Shown here: piece by piece, positions 8,765 through 20,062 of the stretch
Layout: the number at the start of each line of letters is the position of its first letter
Numbering within the stretch: position 1 is the first letter of the stretch
Source: Legionella saoudiensis
GTDB lineage: Bacteria; Pseudomonadota; Gammaproteobacteria; Legionellales; Legionellaceae
Assembly: GCF_001465875.1 (NCBI RefSeq)
Contig: NZ_LN901324.1
Span: 372,001 to 436,000, forward strand
DNA: 64,000 nucleotides
Direction: 5' to 3'
Notes under the pieces: generated by a model
The model's database searches: none
What the model was told of the DNA's origin: nothing
The model's input: the letters and a program-made list of their open reading frames with translations, nothing else
Position numbers and translations under genes: made by a program

Positions 8765-10726
8765 TTAATTAGGGTCGCTTAAAGATAATAGCTCTTCACC
8801 TTCATTAACTTGCGCGCCTACCGCATAAAAAATATCAGCGAGAACTCCATCACTTGGGGCATGAATAGTATGCTCCATTTTCATGGCTTCTAGCACAATG
8901 AGGCGATCCCCTGCTTTAACTTGCTCACCTATATTTTTTAGTATAGCTACTACCGTTGCGGGCATAGGTGCAGTTAATTGGCCTTTATGTGTTGATGAGT
9001 GCGCACCTAGTGCATTCCAGTTAAATCGCTCAAGAGTAATGTGACCTTGGGTAGTATATAAGGTTAACGCTTCTCTTTTATTGTCTACAATGGCTGTGTA
9101 TTTTCTTTGATTCAATTCAATCGTCAGTTGCATCCCGTTTAAGGATACGCGAAGATTCTGTTCTTGTTCATTAATTTTTACCTTAAATTGGCTGGCGTTA
9201 ATAGGGGTAATCGTGGCATCAACTTGTCCTTCATCATCTTGATAGCGGTATACCCAATTGCCTAGGCCATGAGCTTGCCAAGAAAAAGCATCGCGTAATA
9301 GGGGATCGGTAATTTCTTTGATGGTATTTAAATAATCAAAGCTTATTGCCATAAGCTGCGCAATTTCTTTATCAGGAGCTGCTAGCTGAATCGATTCTTT
9401 AGCTAAAAAGTCAGTACTTAGTTCTGCATTACTAAATTTTGGGTGTTGGCAGATTGCTTTAAGGAAAGGAATATTGGTTTTTAAACCGCCAATATAGTAA
9501 TGATCTAAGGCTTGCTCTAAGCGTTGTAATGCTTCTTCACGATTTGCACCCCAAGCAATAAGCTTGGCAATCATGGGATCATAATACATGGTAATTTGAG
9601 AATGGCATTCAACACCAGTATCAATACGAATACCTTTTCCACTTGGTTCTTTTAAAAAATGAATTTGCCCTATAGAAGGAATAAACTCATTATAGGGGTC
9701 TTCGGCATAAATACGGCATTCAATGGAATGTCCCTGGGATTTTATTTCCTCTTGAGTTAGTGGCAAGGGCTCTCCGGCAGCAATCTTTAATTGCCAAGAA
9801 ACTAAATCAAGACCGGTAATCATTTCGGTAACAGGATGCTCAACCTGTAACCGCGTATTCATTTCCATAAAGTAAAATTGTTCTTGGGAATCCACCAAAA
9901 ATTCTACGGTACCAGCACCCCGGTATTGTATGGAACGAGCAACCTCACAAGCCGCGTCCGCTAGCTTTTTACGTAAAGCAGGGGAGAGATTCGGAGCAGG
10001 AGCTTCTTCTATAATTTTTTGATGGCGGCGTTGAATGGAACAATCACGTTCAAATATGTGGACTACATTGCCATGATTATCAGCCATAATTTGCAATTCC
10101 ACATGACGAGGATGCAAAACCAATTTTTCGATAATCATCGTATCGTCAGCAAAACTTGCCATTGATTCACGTTTTGCTCCAGCTAAAGCAGCACTAAACT
10201 CTTCTTCAGAAGAAACGGTACGCATCCCTTTACCGCCACCACCATTTGCTGCTTTAATTAAAACTGGAAAGCCAATTTTTTTTGCTTCGTTAAGTAGGTG
10301 CTCTTCTGATTGCTCGCTACCATGATAACCCGGAGTCAGAGGGACATGAGATTTTTCCAGAAGCTGCTTGGCTAATTGCTTCGAAGCCATGGCTTCCATG
10401 GCAGCTACAGACGGGCCGATAAAGATAATTCCTGCATCTTCACATGCTTGGGCAAACTCAGGATTCTCAGATAAAAAACCATAGCCTGGATGAATGGCTT
10501 GAGCACCACTTTCTTGGGCGACACGGATAATGGCATCAGTATTTAAGTAGCTATCTTTAGCAGCTGCTTCACCCACGTAATAGGCACTGTCAGCACTACG
10601 TACATGAAGGCTATCTTTGTCTACGGAAGAATAAATCGCTACTGTATGAATGCCCATAGAGCGTGCTGTTTTGATTATTCTGCAGGCAATTTCTCCGCGG
10701 TTAGCAATAAGAATTTTATTAAACAT
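8765..10726 (-). CDS. liuD: Methylcrotonyl-CoA carboxylase, biotin-bearing alpha subunit
   Basis: A 653-residue protein with an N-terminal biotin carboxylase domain (about 1-446; ATP-grasp loop [24 protein letters not shown]), a middle linker domain, and a C-terminal biotin carrier domain. The biotinylation motif EAMKMEH places biotin on Lys616. It carboxylates biotin with bicarbonate and ATP and hands the carboxyl group to the beta subunit (11522-13129). Domain order alone also fits propionyl- or geranyl-CoA carboxylase alpha subunits; the isovalerate context favours methylcrotonyl-CoA. Confidence 0.92.
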   Translation of the reverse strand: MFNKILIANRGEIACRIIKTARSMGIHTVAIYSSVDKDSLHVRSADSAYYVGEAAAKDSYLNTDAIIRVAQESGAQAIHPGYGFLSENPEFAQACEDAGIIFIGPSVAAMEAMASKQLAKQLLEKSHVPLTPGYHGSEQSEEHLLNEAKKIGFPVLIKAANGGGGKGMRTVSSEEEFSAALAGAKRESMASFADDTMIIEKLVLHPRHVELQIMADNHGNVVHIFERDCSIQRRHQKIIEEAPAPNLSPALRKKLADAACEVARSIQYRGAGTVEFLVDSQEQFYFMEMNTRLQVEHPVTEMITGLDLVSWQLKIAAGEPLPLTQEEIKSQGHSIECRIYAEDPYNEFIPSIGQIHFLKEPSGKGIRIDTGVECHSQITMYYDPMIAKLIAWGANREEALQRLEQALDHYYIGGLKTNIPFLKAICQHPKFSNAELSTDFLAKESIQLAAPDKEIAQLMAISFDYLNTIKEITDPLLRDAFSWQAHGLGNWVYRYQDDEGQVDATITPINASQFKVKINEQEQNLRVSLNGMQLTIELNQRKYTAIVDNKREALTLYTTQGHITLERFNWNALGAHSSTHKGQLTAPMPATVVAILKNIGEQVKAGDRLIVLEAMKMEHTIHAPSDGVLADIFYAVGAQVNEGEELLSLSDPN

Positions 10727-10734
10727 GCAAGCCT

Positions 10735-11511
10735 CTAATTCCAGTTAGGTGTTTCTTTATTCAAAAACGCATTAAGACCTTGTTGTCCTTCAGGCGATAC
10801 TCTTTTTTTAGCAATCAATGAGGCGGTGTAATAAAGCAACTCTTCGTCGATTGGTTGATTAGCCACATGAGCCGCCAATTTTTTAGAGTCTTTAACCGCT
10901 TCTGGCGCATTATTACTAATTTGTTTAGCATAATTTAAGGTGAAATCTAATAATTCCTCTTCGGTAACACAGTGTTGTACTAAACCTAATGTTAGCGCTT
11001 TACTGGCATCAAATACCTCTGCGCTCATGAATAAAGCTTTTGCATTGCGCTCGCCAATAGCATTCACTACATAGGGGCTAATAACCGCAGGAATTAATCC
11101 TAATTTTACCTCCGAAAAACAAAAGCGCGCAGAAGTTGCTGCAATGGCTATATCGCAAGCCGCAGCCAATCCGGCACCACCACCAAAGGCGGCTCCATGC
11201 ACCATAGCTAATGTTGGTTTAGGGCTTTGATTTAATGTAAACATTAAACGTGCGAGAACCATAGCGTCTTTAAGATTTTCTTCTTCGCTAAAACGGGCCA
11301 TATCTTGCATCCATCCCAGATCAGCGCCTGCAGAAAAATGTTTGCCATTTGCCTTAATGATAATAATGCGCACTTGTGGATCAGCAATTGCAGCATCAAG
11401 CTTGATTTGCATCTCTGCTAATACAGTGTTATCAAAGGCATTATGTTTACTGGTGCGATTTAATGTCAGCAAACAAAGATGATTTTGGATTTCAAATAAT
11501 AAGTCGCTCAC
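10735..11511 (-). CDS. liuC: Enoyl-CoA hydratase family, probable methylglutaconyl-CoA hydratase
   Basis: A 258-residue crotonase-fold enzyme that starts with GTG at 11511. The oxyanion-hole segments [10 protein letters not shown] and [16 protein letters not shown] are present. Its place between the two methylcrotonyl-CoA carboxylase subunit genes predicts hydration of 3-methylglutaconyl-CoA to HMG-CoA. Sequence alone would only support the crotonase family. Ten bases separate it from the carboxylase beta gene and eight from the alpha gene, consistent with one transcript. Confidence 0.88.
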   Translation of the reverse strand: MSDLLFEIQNHLCLLTLNRTSKHNAFDNTVLAEMQIKLDAAIADPQVRIIIIKANGKHFSAGADLGWMQDMARFSEEENLKDAMVLARLMFTLNQSPKPTLAMVHGAAFGGGAGLAAACDIAIAATSARFCFSEVKLGLIPAVISPYVVNAIGERNAKALFMSAEVFDASKALTLGLVQHCVTEEELLDFTLNYAKQISNNAPEAVKDSKKLAAHVANQPIDEELLYYTASLIAKKRVSPEGQQGLNAFLNKETPNWN

Positions 11512-11521
11512 GTGTTATCCC

Positions 11522-13129
11522 TTACATGCGAAATACGCCAAAGCGTGTTGGTTCAATAGGGGCATTTAAGGCGGCAGACAAACCCAAGCCTAATATTTTA
11601 CGTGTATCTTGTGGGGCAATCACGCCGTCATCCCACAAACGTGCACTCGCATAGTAGGGATGACCTTGAGTTTCATATTGAGAGCGCATTTGTTTTTTAA
11701 ATTGCTCCTCTTCTTCTACAGACCATTCATGACCTTGTTTTACGAGTTTATCACGATTAACTTGAGCTAGAACATTTGCTGCTTGCTCTCCGCCCATTAC
11801 GGAAATTCGCGAATTAGGCCAGGACCAGATAAAACGAGGTGAGTAAGCACGCCCACACATGGCGTAATTTCCTGCACCAAAACTGCCGCCGACAATAACA
11901 GTAAATTTGGGGACATTGGCATTAGCAACAGCAGTCACCATTTTAGCCCCATGTTTGGCAATACCAGAAGCCTCATATTTAGATCCCACCATAAAGCCGG
12001 TGATGTTTTGCAAAAAGATTAATGGGATCTTTCGTTGGCAGCATAATTCAATAAAATGACTTCCCTTAAGAGCGCTTTCACTAAAGAGGATGCCATTATT
12101 GGCGATAATTCCCACTGGATAACCATATAAATGGGCGAAGCCACACACCAAAGTGATACCAAAAAGCGCTTTGAATTCATCAAACTCAGAACCATCAACA
12201 ATGCGTGCAATGATTTCTCGTATATCAAAAGGTTTTCTTGGATCAGAGGGAACAATACCTGTAAGTTCTTTACTGTCATACAGTGGAGCAATCGTTTCTA
12301 TACGTTTTATGGGTATTTCTTTTTTTCGATTTAAATTGGTAACTGCAACTCGGGCCAGATGCAATGCATGCGCATCATTTTCTGCATAATGATCAGATAC
12401 ACCTGAGTGTCGGCAGTGTACTTCAGCACCGCCTAATTCTTCGGCACTAATTACTTCTCCAGTCGCTGCTTTGACTAGAGGCGGTCCGCCGAGGAAAATA
12501 GTGGCTTGGTTTTTTACCATAATGGATTCATCAGCCATTGCAGGTACATAGGCACCTCCCGCAGTACACGAGCCCATCACTACAGCAATTTGAGGGATGT
12601 TTTGTGCGGACATTTGTGCTTGATTAAAAAAGATACGGCCAAAATGATCTCTATCAGGAAATACTTCATCTTGATGGGGTAAGAAGGCACCTCCAGAGTC
12701 AACCAAATAAATACACGGCAAGTTATTCATTTGCGCAATTTCTTGGGCGCGTAAATGCTTTTTAACGGTGAGGGGATAATAAGTGCCGCCTTTAACCGTT
12801 GCATCGTTCACGACAATGACGCACTCCACTCCGGAAACCCAGCCAATACCAGTAATAATTCCAGCCGCAGGTACTAAGTCATCATATACTTCAAAAGCTG
12901 CTAATTGGGAAAGTTCCAGAAAAGGACTTCCTGGATCAAGCAATTGTTGTAAGCGTTCCCTGGGTAATAATTTCCCATGCTTTAGATGTCTGGCACGAGC
13001 TTTTTCATCACCGCCAAGCACTATGCGTTCAATATGGCTTTGCAGGTCATCAACTAATGCTTGCATTGCAGCTTGATTTTCTTTGAACTCTTGACTGCCT
13101 GTATTAATTTGACTGATTAACTTTGCCAT
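11522..13129 (-). CDS. liuB: Methylcrotonyl-CoA carboxylase beta subunit
   Basis: A 535-residue carboxyltransferase with paired crotonase-like halves. CoA-binding and active-site segments include [44 protein letters not shown] and [17 protein letters not shown]. These match methylcrotonyl-CoA carboxylase beta subunits closely. It transfers carboxyl from biotin-Lys616 of the alpha subunit to 3-methylcrotonyl-CoA. It follows a small membrane protein gene by 10 bases. Confidence 0.95.
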   Translation of the reverse strand: MAKLISQINTGSQEFKENQAAMQALVDDLQSHIERIVLGGDEKARARHLKHGKLLPRERLQQLLDPGSPFLELSQLAAFEVYDDLVPAAGIITGIGWVSGVECVIVVNDATVKGGTYYPLTVKKHLRAQEIAQMNNLPCIYLVDSGGAFLPHQDEVFPDRDHFGRIFFNQAQMSAQNIPQIAVVMGSCTAGGAYVPAMADESIMVKNQATIFLGGPPLVKAATGEVISAEELGGAEVHCRHSGVSDHYAENDAHALHLARVAVTNLNRKKEIPIKRIETIAPLYDSKELTGIVPSDPRKPFDIREIIARIVDGSEFDEFKALFGITLVCGFAHLYGYPVGIIANNGILFSESALKGSHFIELCCQRKIPLIFLQNITGFMVGSKYEASGIAKHGAKMVTAVANANVPKFTVIVGGSFGAGNYAMCGRAYSPRFIWSWPNSRISVMGGEQAANVLAQVNRDKLVKQGHEWSVEEEEQFKKQMRSQYETQGHPYYASARLWDDGVIAPQDTRKILGLGLSAALNAPIEPTRFGVFRM

Positions 13130-13139
13130 GCTTTAGTCC

Positions 13140-13454
13140 TTAACGTACCAAAATATCGCTTAAAACGATTACCGTCCAAATGGTCCATGTGATTGCAATA
13201 AAGTGAGGCATTTCGCTGCCTTTAATTGCTTTATATAAGAGCGCTGGAATGGCTGTCAGAGTAACTGGTAGAAGTACCAATACTAGAATTTTACGAATTA
13301 CCAGCCCCCAGCCAGTTTGACTGAATATAGGCGTTAATTTTACATTCACATAAGTAAAAAACATATCAACATAAACGACGATAAGATGGGCGTATTTTGC
13401 AAATATGACTACCAGGATACTAAGTCCCAGATAGATAAGACTTTGTCGTAGCAT
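13140..13454 (-). CDS. Small membrane protein in the leucine cluster
   Basis: A 104-residue protein with three hydrophobic segments (about residues 5-32, 53-73 and 83-102) joined by short charged loops. I do not recognise a family. It ends 10 bases before the carboxylase beta gene, so it probably heads the second transcription unit of the cluster. A link to isovalerate uptake or to membrane anchoring of the enzymes would be speculative. Confidence 0.75.
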   Translation of the reverse strand: MLRQSLIYLGLSILVVIFAKYAHLIVVYVDMFFTYVNVKLTPIFSQTGWGLVIRKILVLVLLPVTLTAIPALLYKAIKGSEMPHFIAITWTIWTVIVLSDILVR

Positions 13455-13516
13455 GTACTTCCTTCAAAGGTTATTATTTTTATCAACGGCACAGCTAATG
13501 GTGTCAACTTAAAAAA

Positions 13517-13585
13517 CGTAGGCTGGGCTGTTAAGCCCAGCAAACATGCTATGCAGCTTACACTGCTGGGCTTAACAGTCCTACG
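13517..13585. repeat. Palindromic element (GTAGG-CTGGGC type)
   Basis: CTGTTAAGCCCAGC (13528-13541) and GCTGGGCTTAACAG (13565-13578) are perfect 14-bp inverted arms, flanked by CGTAGG/CCTACG (13517-13522/13580-13585). It occupies the 225-base gap that splits the leucine cluster and may terminate or attenuate the thiolase transcript. Confidence 0.8.
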
Positions 13586-13679
13586 GTCTCTGCTTCACAA
13601 AGCTTCGGTGTTTTTGAGTTGATGCCGTTAACAGCCCGCTTTCTTATAAGCGTTGGTAAAGCTGCCATAATAGCAGGCC

Positions 13680-14864
13680 TTATACCAATTCAATCGCCAT
13701 TGCTGTTGCTTCTCCACCACCAATACATAATGCAGCAATCCCGCGTTTTTTACCTTGATGCTTCAGAGCATGAAGTAGGGTAACTAGAATACGGGCACCA
13801 GAAGCACCGATTGGGTGGCCTAAAGCACAAGCTCCGCCGTGAATATTAACTTGTTCTGGATTTAATTCAAGTTGTTGAATAGCTGCCATAGCAACTACTG
13901 CAAACGCTTCATTAATTTCGTATAAATCTACATCGTTTTGCTTCCAATTTGCTTTGTTCATTACTTTGCGAATTGCATCGATTGGCGCCGTAGTAAACCA
14001 TTGAGGAGCTTGTGCATGAGTCGCATGAGCAACAATGCGGGCTAGAGGGCGAATACCCCGTTTTTCTGCTTGTGCTGCGGTCATGAGAATTAAGCTGGCT
14101 GCGCCATCAGAAATAGAGCTTGAATTGGCGGCAGTGACAGTACCATCTGATTTAAATGCAGGTTTTAATTGCGCGATTTTAGACAGTTTAGCGGCATCAG
14201 GGCCCTCATCCGTAGTAATGCTGACATCCCCTTTGCGAGTATTAATGGTTACGCCAGCAATTTCTTCAGCAAAAGCACCACTTTCAATCGCTTTTAGCGC
14301 TTTACTCATTGATTGAGCTGCATATTCATCTTGCTGTTCGCGGCTAAAATGGAAATGTGCTGCAGTTTCCTCCGCAAAGCATCCCATGAGTTGTCCGCGA
14401 GTATAGGCATCTTCAAGTCCATCAAGAAACATATGGTCTTTCACTTCGCCATGCCCCAAACGGTATCCCGCACGTGCTTTAGGCAAAAGGTAGGGGGCGT
14501 TGCTCATACTTTCCATACCGCTAGCTAAAACGATATTTGCTGAACCTGCTTTAATTAAGTCATGAGCCAACATGACTGCTTTCATACCTGAACCACACAT
14601 TTTATTAAGGGTTGTTGCACCTGCTGAATCTGGAATACCTGCTTTGATTGCGGCTTGTCTGGCTGGCGCTTGGCCAATACCTGCTTGGAGTACGCAACCA
14701 CTGATTACTTCTTCAATTTCTGCAGGATTAATGCCTGCCTGCTCTAAAGCGGCTTTATGAGCAATTGCATTTAATTCTGGTGCGCTTAGTGCAGAAAGAG
14801 TTCCTAAGAGACCTCCCATAGGTGTTCTTTTGGCTGCAACAATTACTATATCATTCTGATCCAT
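13680..14864 (-). CDS. atoB: Acetyl-CoA C-acetyltransferase (thiolase)
   Basis: A thiolase of about 394 residues. It has the nucleophile segment NKMCGSGMKAVMLA with Cys near 89, GGACALGHPIGASGARI, and the C-terminal ALCIGGGEATAMAIE cysteine loop. I prefer the ATG at 14864, because AGGA lies eight bases upstream; the ATG at 14879 overlaps the stop of the preceding gene. It splits or forms acetoacetyl-CoA, so it completes conversion of leucine carbon to acetyl-CoA with AacS. It is coupled to the dehydrogenase gene. Confidence 0.93.
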   Translation of the reverse strand: MDQNDIVIVAAKRTPMGGLLGTLSALSAPELNAIAHKAALEQAGINPAEIEEVISGCVLQAGIGQAPARQAAIKAGIPDSAGATTLNKMCGSGMKAVMLAHDLIKAGSANIVLASGMESMSNAPYLLPKARAGYRLGHGEVKDHMFLDGLEDAYTRGQLMGCFAEETAAHFHFSREQQDEYAAQSMSKALKAIESGAFAEEIAGVTINTRKGDVSITTDEGPDAAKLSKIAQLKPAFKSDGTVTAANSSSISDGAASLILMTAAQAEKRGIRPLARIVAHATHAQAPQWFTTAPIDAIRKVMNKANWKQNDVDLYEINEAFAVVAMAAIQQLELNPEQVNIHGGACALGHPIGASGARILVTLLHALKHQGKKRGIAALCIGGGEATAMAIELV

Positions 14865-14875
14865 GTCGATATTCC

Positions 14876-16036
14876 TCATGCTGTTTCTTTAAAAAGTTCT
14901 CGTCCAATAAGCATTCTTCTAATCTCAGAAGTGCCAGCCCCAATTTCATACAGCTTAGCATCACGTAATAGACGACCTGTTGGATACTCATTAATGTATC
15001 CATTGCCACCTAGAATTTGGATTGCCTGTAATGCCATTTGTGTTGCTTTTTCTGCAGTATACAAAATCACACTTGCAGCATCTTTACGGCTGACGTTCCC
15101 ACCATCACAGGCTTTAGCAATTGCATATAAATAAGCTCTACTTGCATTTAAATCTGTATACATATCCGCCAATTTGCCTTGGATAAATTGGAATTCACCA
15201 ATAGGTTGTTCAAACTGTTTGCGTTCATGCACATAAGGTAGAACAACATCCATGCAAGCTTGCATAATGCCTACAGGACCTGCCGCAAGAATAGTACGTT
15301 CGTAGTCAAGACCACTCATCAATACTTTAACACCCTGATTTACTTCGCCTAAAACCTGCTCTGCAGGAACTTCGCATTGTTCAAAAACCAATTCACAGGT
15401 ATTTGAGCCACGCATCCCTAGCTTATCTAGTTTTTGAGCGGTTTTAAATCCGGACATGCCTTTTTCAATTAAAAACGCCGTGATGCCTTTACTGCCTGCC
15501 TGCTTGTCTGTTTTAGCATAAACTACTAAAACATTCGCATCAGGACCATTGGTAATCCACATCTTGGTGCCATTGAGAATGAATTTGTCGCCGGAAGCTT
15601 GAGCATGTAATTGCATACTGACTACATCAGAACCTGAATTGGATTCACTCATTGCTAGAGCGCCAACATATTCTCCGCTAATAAGTTTAGGCAAATATTT
15701 TTCTTTTTGCGTAGTATTGCCATTTAAATATATTTGATTAACACATAAATTGGAGTGAGCACCATAACTTAAGCCTACAGAGGCTGAGGCACGAGAAATT
15801 TCTTCCATGGCAATGGCATGAGCTAAGTAGCCCATATTGGCTCCGCCGTACTCTTCACTGACGGTAATACCCAATAGGCCCATATCGCCTAATTTTTGCC
15901 ATAGATGATTGGGAAAAGTATTGCTGGCATCAATTTCTGCAGCCAAGGGAGCGATTTCGGTACGAGCAAATTGGCGTACACTGTCTCGTAAAAGATCATA
16001 GGTTTCGCCCAATTGGTAGTTTGGCCCTGTATACAT
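14876..16036 (-). CDS. liuA: Isovaleryl-CoA dehydrogenase
   Basis: A 386-residue acyl-CoA dehydrogenase. It has the FAD-binding segment [13 protein letters not shown], the substrate loop [17 protein letters not shown], which contains the glutamate position typical of isovaleryl-CoA dehydrogenases, and the C-terminal [19 protein letters not shown]. It oxidises isovaleryl-CoA to 3-methylcrotonyl-CoA, passing electrons to ETF. It is the first gene of the leucine cluster. No liuR-type MerR regulator is adjacent; upstream is a 309-base gap and a divergent unrelated gene. Confidence 0.93.
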   Translation of the reverse strand: MYTGPNYQLGETYDLLRDSVRQFARTEIAPLAAEIDASNTFPNHLWQKLGDMGLLGITVSEEYGGANMGYLAHAIAMEEISRASASVGLSYGAHSNLCVNQIYLNGNTTQKEKYLPKLISGEYVGALAMSESNSGSDVVSMQLHAQASGDKFILNGTKMWITNGPDANVLVVYAKTDKQAGSKGITAFLIEKGMSGFKTAQKLDKLGMRGSNTCELVFEQCEVPAEQVLGEVNQGVKVLMSGLDYERTILAAGPVGIMQACMDVVLPYVHERKQFEQPIGEFQFIQGKLADMYTDLNASRAYLYAIAKACDGGNVSRKDAASVILYTAEKATQMALQAIQILGGNGYINEYPTGRLLRDAKLYEIGAGTSEIRRMLIGRELFKETA

Positions 16037-16345
16037 AGATGACTTCCTGTAATTTTTGTAAATGTACTAACTATACCCAATCGCATCGAAGTTGTAACCA
16101 GAATTTTTTCGCTTTTTGGTTCTATCTAGTTACTGGTTAATAAACCCGTATTCGCATAAAGATGTAAAGGATCTCAGTTGGCTTATCTTGGTAGCAAAAC
16201 GGAAAAAATAAAGTCACTTTGGATGATATTGGTGTCATTAATCACATGAATTTATTAAAGAAAGATGAAAATTTATCGCGTTAAGGTTAGCATACGCTAT
16301 CTTGATTAAAATGGGCACAGACTTCCAGCACGGTAGCATTTATTT

Positions 16346-18091
16346 ATGACGAAAATGATAATCGGTTTTTTTTGTGGTACGGATTATATTCGCAAAAATG
16401 ATAAGCTCTATGAGAGCCTTCGTTCTAACGTTAATATGAGTAAAACAACCTTATTAGCTTATGATGGCTGCCAAAGTCACGGAGGGCTATTTGCGTTTGG
16501 AATACAAAGTTTGGCTGATGCATTTATCAACGACTTAAAAAAAGAAATGGAATCTTTGGATGAAAGAGAAAACATCCAAATTAATTTTATTGCTCATTCC
16601 CATGGCTGTTTTTCTGCTTTATGGGCAATTAAAAAAATTCATGCTGATCCTGAGTTAAAGGCTCGAATTCGCATTACTGTCGATTTGCATGAGTTGGTTC
16701 CGCGTAATTTTCGTTGGTCTACCGCCATTGGTGGCAATTTATTCATTGCGAATATGGTTCATAATTTGAGTGATTGTGAGCAAGTTAAATATGCCCATGT
16801 AACCTTACATGAGAGAGGGTTAGGTTTTGCGGGATGGGATGCGTTCATTCCTAAATTCCATGCGGCCACAAAGGTTGAGGTGGAAGCCTTGCCTGGCTGG
16901 TATGATGTCCAGCATAGTGGACAAATTCGGCCCGAGGTTGAGCATCCCGCACTGTTTCGGCTTGGGGAGGCTAAGACCCTAGCTATTCTTGATGCGGATG
17001 AGCATGATGTTGGTAGTGATGGAAATACATTAAGGCGCCAACAAATTGATGCATATAAGGAAATCTTGTCATGGGTAAAAAATAGGGCGATCCCCTTTGA
17101 GGAAAGAAATCTTCACTATGGGGGCCATCTCATTGCAAATAATACAGAAAAAGAAATTTTGGAAGTAATTAATTGGCGGCATGCTCAGTTGACCGCTGCT
17201 GTTCCAGAACATGTTTTATATGGGGTTACCCATACTTTTTATAATTATAAGAAAATGGACCTGGAACACTATTGCAACTTTACATTAATACTGGATGCTT
17301 ATTTAACAACTCACCCAGAGCAAAATCTTCTAGTTCAAGAGCTTAAGGATTGTGCTCAAGCATATATTGCTGATGGGCATACCGGCTTGGAAAATTTTTA
17401 CACGAAATGTCAGAAAATCCTTAATAAGGCAGCAGCTCACGACAAACAGCTTTATATGGCAATTAATTCTTTGGGCATGAATGGCTATTTTCTAGAGCTG
17501 CACAAGGTTTTAGATCAAGCATCAGGGGATAATGCGCTTCATTATTATTTATTAGCGCTAATATCTGTATTAAAGGAAGAATTAAATTTTGAAATTTGTT
17601 TAGGAAAAAGCATTACTCTTATCCAAAATGCGGAAGCATTAAAGGTTGCAAAAAATACAATAGACTTCCTTAAAATTATTTATAGCCCCAACGTAAGTCT
17701 GGAAGTTATTCTTACTGCGGCTACTGATTATGCTGAAGCAAATATGTGCTGGGGAAGACATTGGCGTGTCGGAAATAAGGTGCTTGCAAGTTTAATACTG
17801 GGCCTTGCTGCGGTCGCAGTAGGCTGTATGGTTGGAGCGGCAATTGGCTTGGGTATTGGGTTAGCCGTTGGAGCCATTACAGGTCCATGCACATTAATTA
17901 CCGCAATTGTTAATGCGTTTTTAGGTAATTTTCAAGGGGCAATGATTGCCACTACAGCTGTTGGTGCTGCAATGGGTCTTGTTAGTGGTGGTAAGACAGC
18001 CTATAGCTTCTTTGCCCCTTCAGCCAGAGAGCAGAGGGTCCAAGAGTTTGCTGATGCAGTTATTCGTAATGAAGGTCTTGTACTGAAATAG
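16346..18091 (+). CDS. Alpha/beta-hydrolase-like protein with C-terminal membrane segment; effector candidate
   Basis: A 581-residue protein of unrecognised family. The N-terminal ~250 residues look like a serine hydrolase: hydrophobic strand, then FIAHSHGCFSALWAI, with Ser85 in an A-H-S-H-G nucleophile elbow. DGCQSHGGLFAFG upstream resembles the oxyanion region of DUF2235-like lipases. The middle is helical. Residues about 480-550 are Gly/Ala-rich and strongly hydrophobic, typical of membrane-inserting helical hairpins. No signal peptide is present. The combination is common among Dot/Icm substrates and rare in housekeeping enzymes. It is monocistronic, ending in a strong terminator. The hydrolase call is motif-based; lipase or esterase activity is not shown. 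Confidence 0.8.
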   Translation: MTKMIIGFFCGTDYIRKNDKLYESLRSNVNMSKTTLLAYDGCQSHGGLFAFGIQSLADAFINDLKKEMESLDERENIQINFIAHSHGCFSALWAIKKIHADPELKARIRITVDLHELVPRNFRWSTAIGGNLFIANMVHNLSDCEQVKYAHVTLHERGLGFAGWDAFIPKFHAATKVEVEALPGWYDVQHSGQIRPEVEHPALFRLGEAKTLAILDADEHDVGSDGNTLRRQQIDAYKEILSWVKNRAIPFEERNLHYGGHLIANNTEKEILEVINWRHAQLTAAVPEHVLYGVTHTFYNYKKMDLEHYCNFTLILDAYLTTHPEQNLLVQELKDCAQAYIADGHTGLENFYTKCQKILNKAAAHDKQLYMAINSLGMNGYFLELHKVLDQASGDNALHYYLLALISVLKEELNFEICLGKSITLIQNAEALKVAKNTIDFLKIIYSPNVSLEVILTAATDYAEANMCWGRHWRVGNKVLASLILGLAAVAVGCMVGAAIGLGIGLAVGAITGPCTLITAIVNAFLGNFQGAMIATTAVGAAMGLVSGGKTAYSFFAPSAREQRVQEFADAVIRNEGLVLK

Positions 18092-18144
18092 TTGAGTCTA
18101 ATATCGAATTAAAATCCTACCCTGCATTAAGGCAGGATGGGATG

Positions 18145-18171
18145 AACACGATGCATATCGTGTTTTTTTTT
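18145..18171 (+). terminator. Rho-independent terminator
   Basis: AACACGAT (18145-18152), loop GCAT, ATCGTGTT (18157-18164), then an uninterrupted T-run to 18171. It lies 54 bases after the hydrolase-like gene. A weaker hairpin (CCTGC/GCAGG) precedes it. Confidence 0.9.
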
Positions 18172-18375
18172 CATCCAGCTTTGATATTTATTTTATAAAA
18201 AGCTCCTTTACCTGATTAAAAAAATCGCCTAATCTTAAGCCAAAGTTATGGGGCGTACATAAGAGTGGAATGCCTAATGCTGTTGTAGCCTGGATGGAGC
18301 GCGCAGGAATAATCGTTCATGCAAAGCCCTTACCCAGATTACAATTCAGATTTATATTATTAAGGAGAGTTGCTT

Positions 18376-19059
18376 ATGCGGAAGTTAGTGCTCTGGGGAC
18401 ACAGTGTTGATGAGTATCGTGAGATGTTTGATTTATCTCAAGAAGATATGAATTCTCGAATTTTAGAGTATGGATGTGGCCCAAGTGCAGTCAATGCGCA
18501 ACAAGTTCATGAAGCGCATGAAGCTGTAAGTTGTGATCCTTTGTTTGTTTTAGATAAAGATACCTTATCTTCTAAAGCCGTGATGATTTTTTCTGAAATG
18601 GTAGAGGAAGTACAAAAAGCTCAGGATAAATTTGATTTTAGTGAATACGGTAGTTTGGAGCAGCTCATTGAGAAGCGCCAAAAAGGCATGAAAGAATTCT
18701 TTGCTGATTATGAGCAGGGTAAGGCCGAAGGGCGTTATTATGGTGCTGCGGATTATCATCTTCCTTATCCCGATTTTTCTTTTGATTTTGCGTTAAGCGC
18801 TCATTATCTTTTTGCTGATTTAGAGGATCAAACAGTAGATTTTCATTTAAATGTAATCCGTGAATTAGCTCGAGTAGCGAAAGAAGTACGAATTTTTCCG
18901 CTTATCGATCGCGAAGGCAAAAACTCAGATTTTTTAGGTCCTGTTTTATTGCAACTTCAACAAGAAAATTATGGAGTTGAAGTTCGAGAAGTGAATTATC
19001 ATTTACATAAAGCAGAAAATGCGATGCTTCGAGTGTGGGCGCAGAAGTGTGATGTCTAA
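18376..19059 (+). CDS. SAM-dependent methyltransferase-like protein
   Basis: About 227 residues. The ATG at 18376 is chosen because AAGGAGAG (18362-18369) lies six bases upstream. Motif I of class I methyltransferases appears as [14 protein letters not shown] near residue 30, and [18 protein letters not shown] near 130 matches the motif following the acidic SAM loop. A 60-residue charged helical insert separates them. The substrate is unknown. Its end overlaps the start of pyrD, so the two are translationally coupled. Confidence 0.78.
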   Translation: MRKLVLWGHSVDEYREMFDLSQEDMNSRILEYGCGPSAVNAQQVHEAHEAVSCDPLFVLDKDTLSSKAVMIFSEMVEEVQKAQDKFDFSEYGSLEQLIEKRQKGMKEFFADYEQGKAEGRYYGAADYHLPYPDFSFDFALSAHYLFADLEDQTVDFHLNVIRELARVAKEVRIFPLIDREGKNSDFLGPVLLQLQQENYGVEVREVNYHLHKAENAMLRVWAQKCDV

Positions 19060-20062
19060 TTTGTATTCTATTGTACGCCCTTTATTGTTTTGCATGAATG
19101 CGGAAAGGGCACATTCATTTAGCCTATCCGCCTTGCATGTTATTCCTTCAGCCTGCTTTAAAACGGTAAAGCCAAATCCGGTTCAGGCCATGGGGATACA
19201 GTTTCCTCATGTGGTAGGATTAGCCGCCGGGCTCGATAAAAACGGCGAGCATCTGGATGCTTTGGCCAAAATTGGGTTTTCGTTTATTGAATTAGGGACG
19301 GTAACGCCTCGACCTCAAGATGGTAATCTTAAACCACGCCTGTTTCGCATACCCCAAGCGCAAGCCATTATTAATCGTATGGGATTTAATAATCAGGGTG
19401 TAGATGCCTTAGTCGCTCATGTGAAAAAGTCGCATTATCAAGGGATTTTAGGTATTAATATTGGTAAAAATAAAGACACGCCTCTAGAGCGAGCCGCTGA
19501 AGATTATCTTTATTGTTTAGAAAAGGTATATGAGCATGCTACTTATGTAACTATTAATATATCGTCACCAAATACCCCTGATTTACGCCAATTACAGCAA
19601 AAGGCCTATTTTGCTGAATTGTTATCTCGATTACAGCAAGCACAAAAGCATTTGGCTGACAAGTTTCAACGTCATGTTCCTTTGGTTGTTAAAGTATCTC
19701 CTGATGAAGATATTGAAACGCTGAAACAAATGACAGAAGTGATTTTAAATCATGGCATTGAAGGAATTATTGCGACAAACACCACTTGTTCTCGTGATGG
19801 CGTAGCTAATTTGCCTTATGCACAAGAGGCTGGTGGATTAAGTGGCCAACCTTTAGAGGCGCGCTCATTGCAGTGCTTACGTTTGCTTAAAGAATATGTT
19901 GGCAATGCGGTAACTTTAATTGGAGTTGGTGGCATTAATGGCTGTGCCAATGCCCAAGCTAAACTAGATGCCGGAGCTTCGCTAGTTCAGGTATATAGTG
20001 GTTTAGTTTATCAGGGACCTGGGTTAGTCCACGAACTGGTTGCTGGATTAAAAACAAAATGA
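19052..20062 (+). CDS. pyrD: Dihydroorotate dehydrogenase (quinone), class 2
   Basis: A 336-residue FMN enzyme of de novo pyrimidine synthesis, oxidising dihydroorotate to orotate with quinone at the inner membrane. The amphipathic N-terminus ([16 protein letters not shown]), [34 protein letters not shown] and [19 protein letters not shown] are class 2 landmarks. The start at 19052 lies within the preceding gene; the further upstream in-frame start would add unrelated residues. The stop overlaps the next gene (ATGA). Confidence 0.96.
   Translation: MSNLYSIVRPLLFCMNAERAHSFSLSALHVIPSACFKTVKPNPVQAMGIQFPHVVGLAAGLDKNGEHLDALAKIGFSFIELGTVTPRPQDGNLKPRLFRIPQAQAIINRMGFNNQGVDALVAHVKKSHYQGILGINIGKNKDTPLERAAEDYLYCLEKVYEHATYVTINISSPNTPDLRQLQQKAYFAELLSRLQQAQKHLADKFQRHVPLVVKVSPDEDIETLKQMTEVILNHGIEGIIATNTTCSRDGVANLPYAQEAGGLSGQPLEARSLQCLRLLKEYVGNAVTLIGVGGINGCANAQAKLDAGASLVQVYSGLVYQGPGLVHELVAGLKTK

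Noticed and set aside
12019..12291. 90-codon minus-strand frame inside liuB
   Set aside because: It is another frame of the carboxyltransferase gene, which is intact throughout.
16250..16290. Possible gene remnant before the hydrolase-like gene (frame reading HMNLLKKDENLSR)
   Set aside because: Too short, with no match to a family and stop codons just upstream. I treat the 309-base region 16037-16345 as intergenic.
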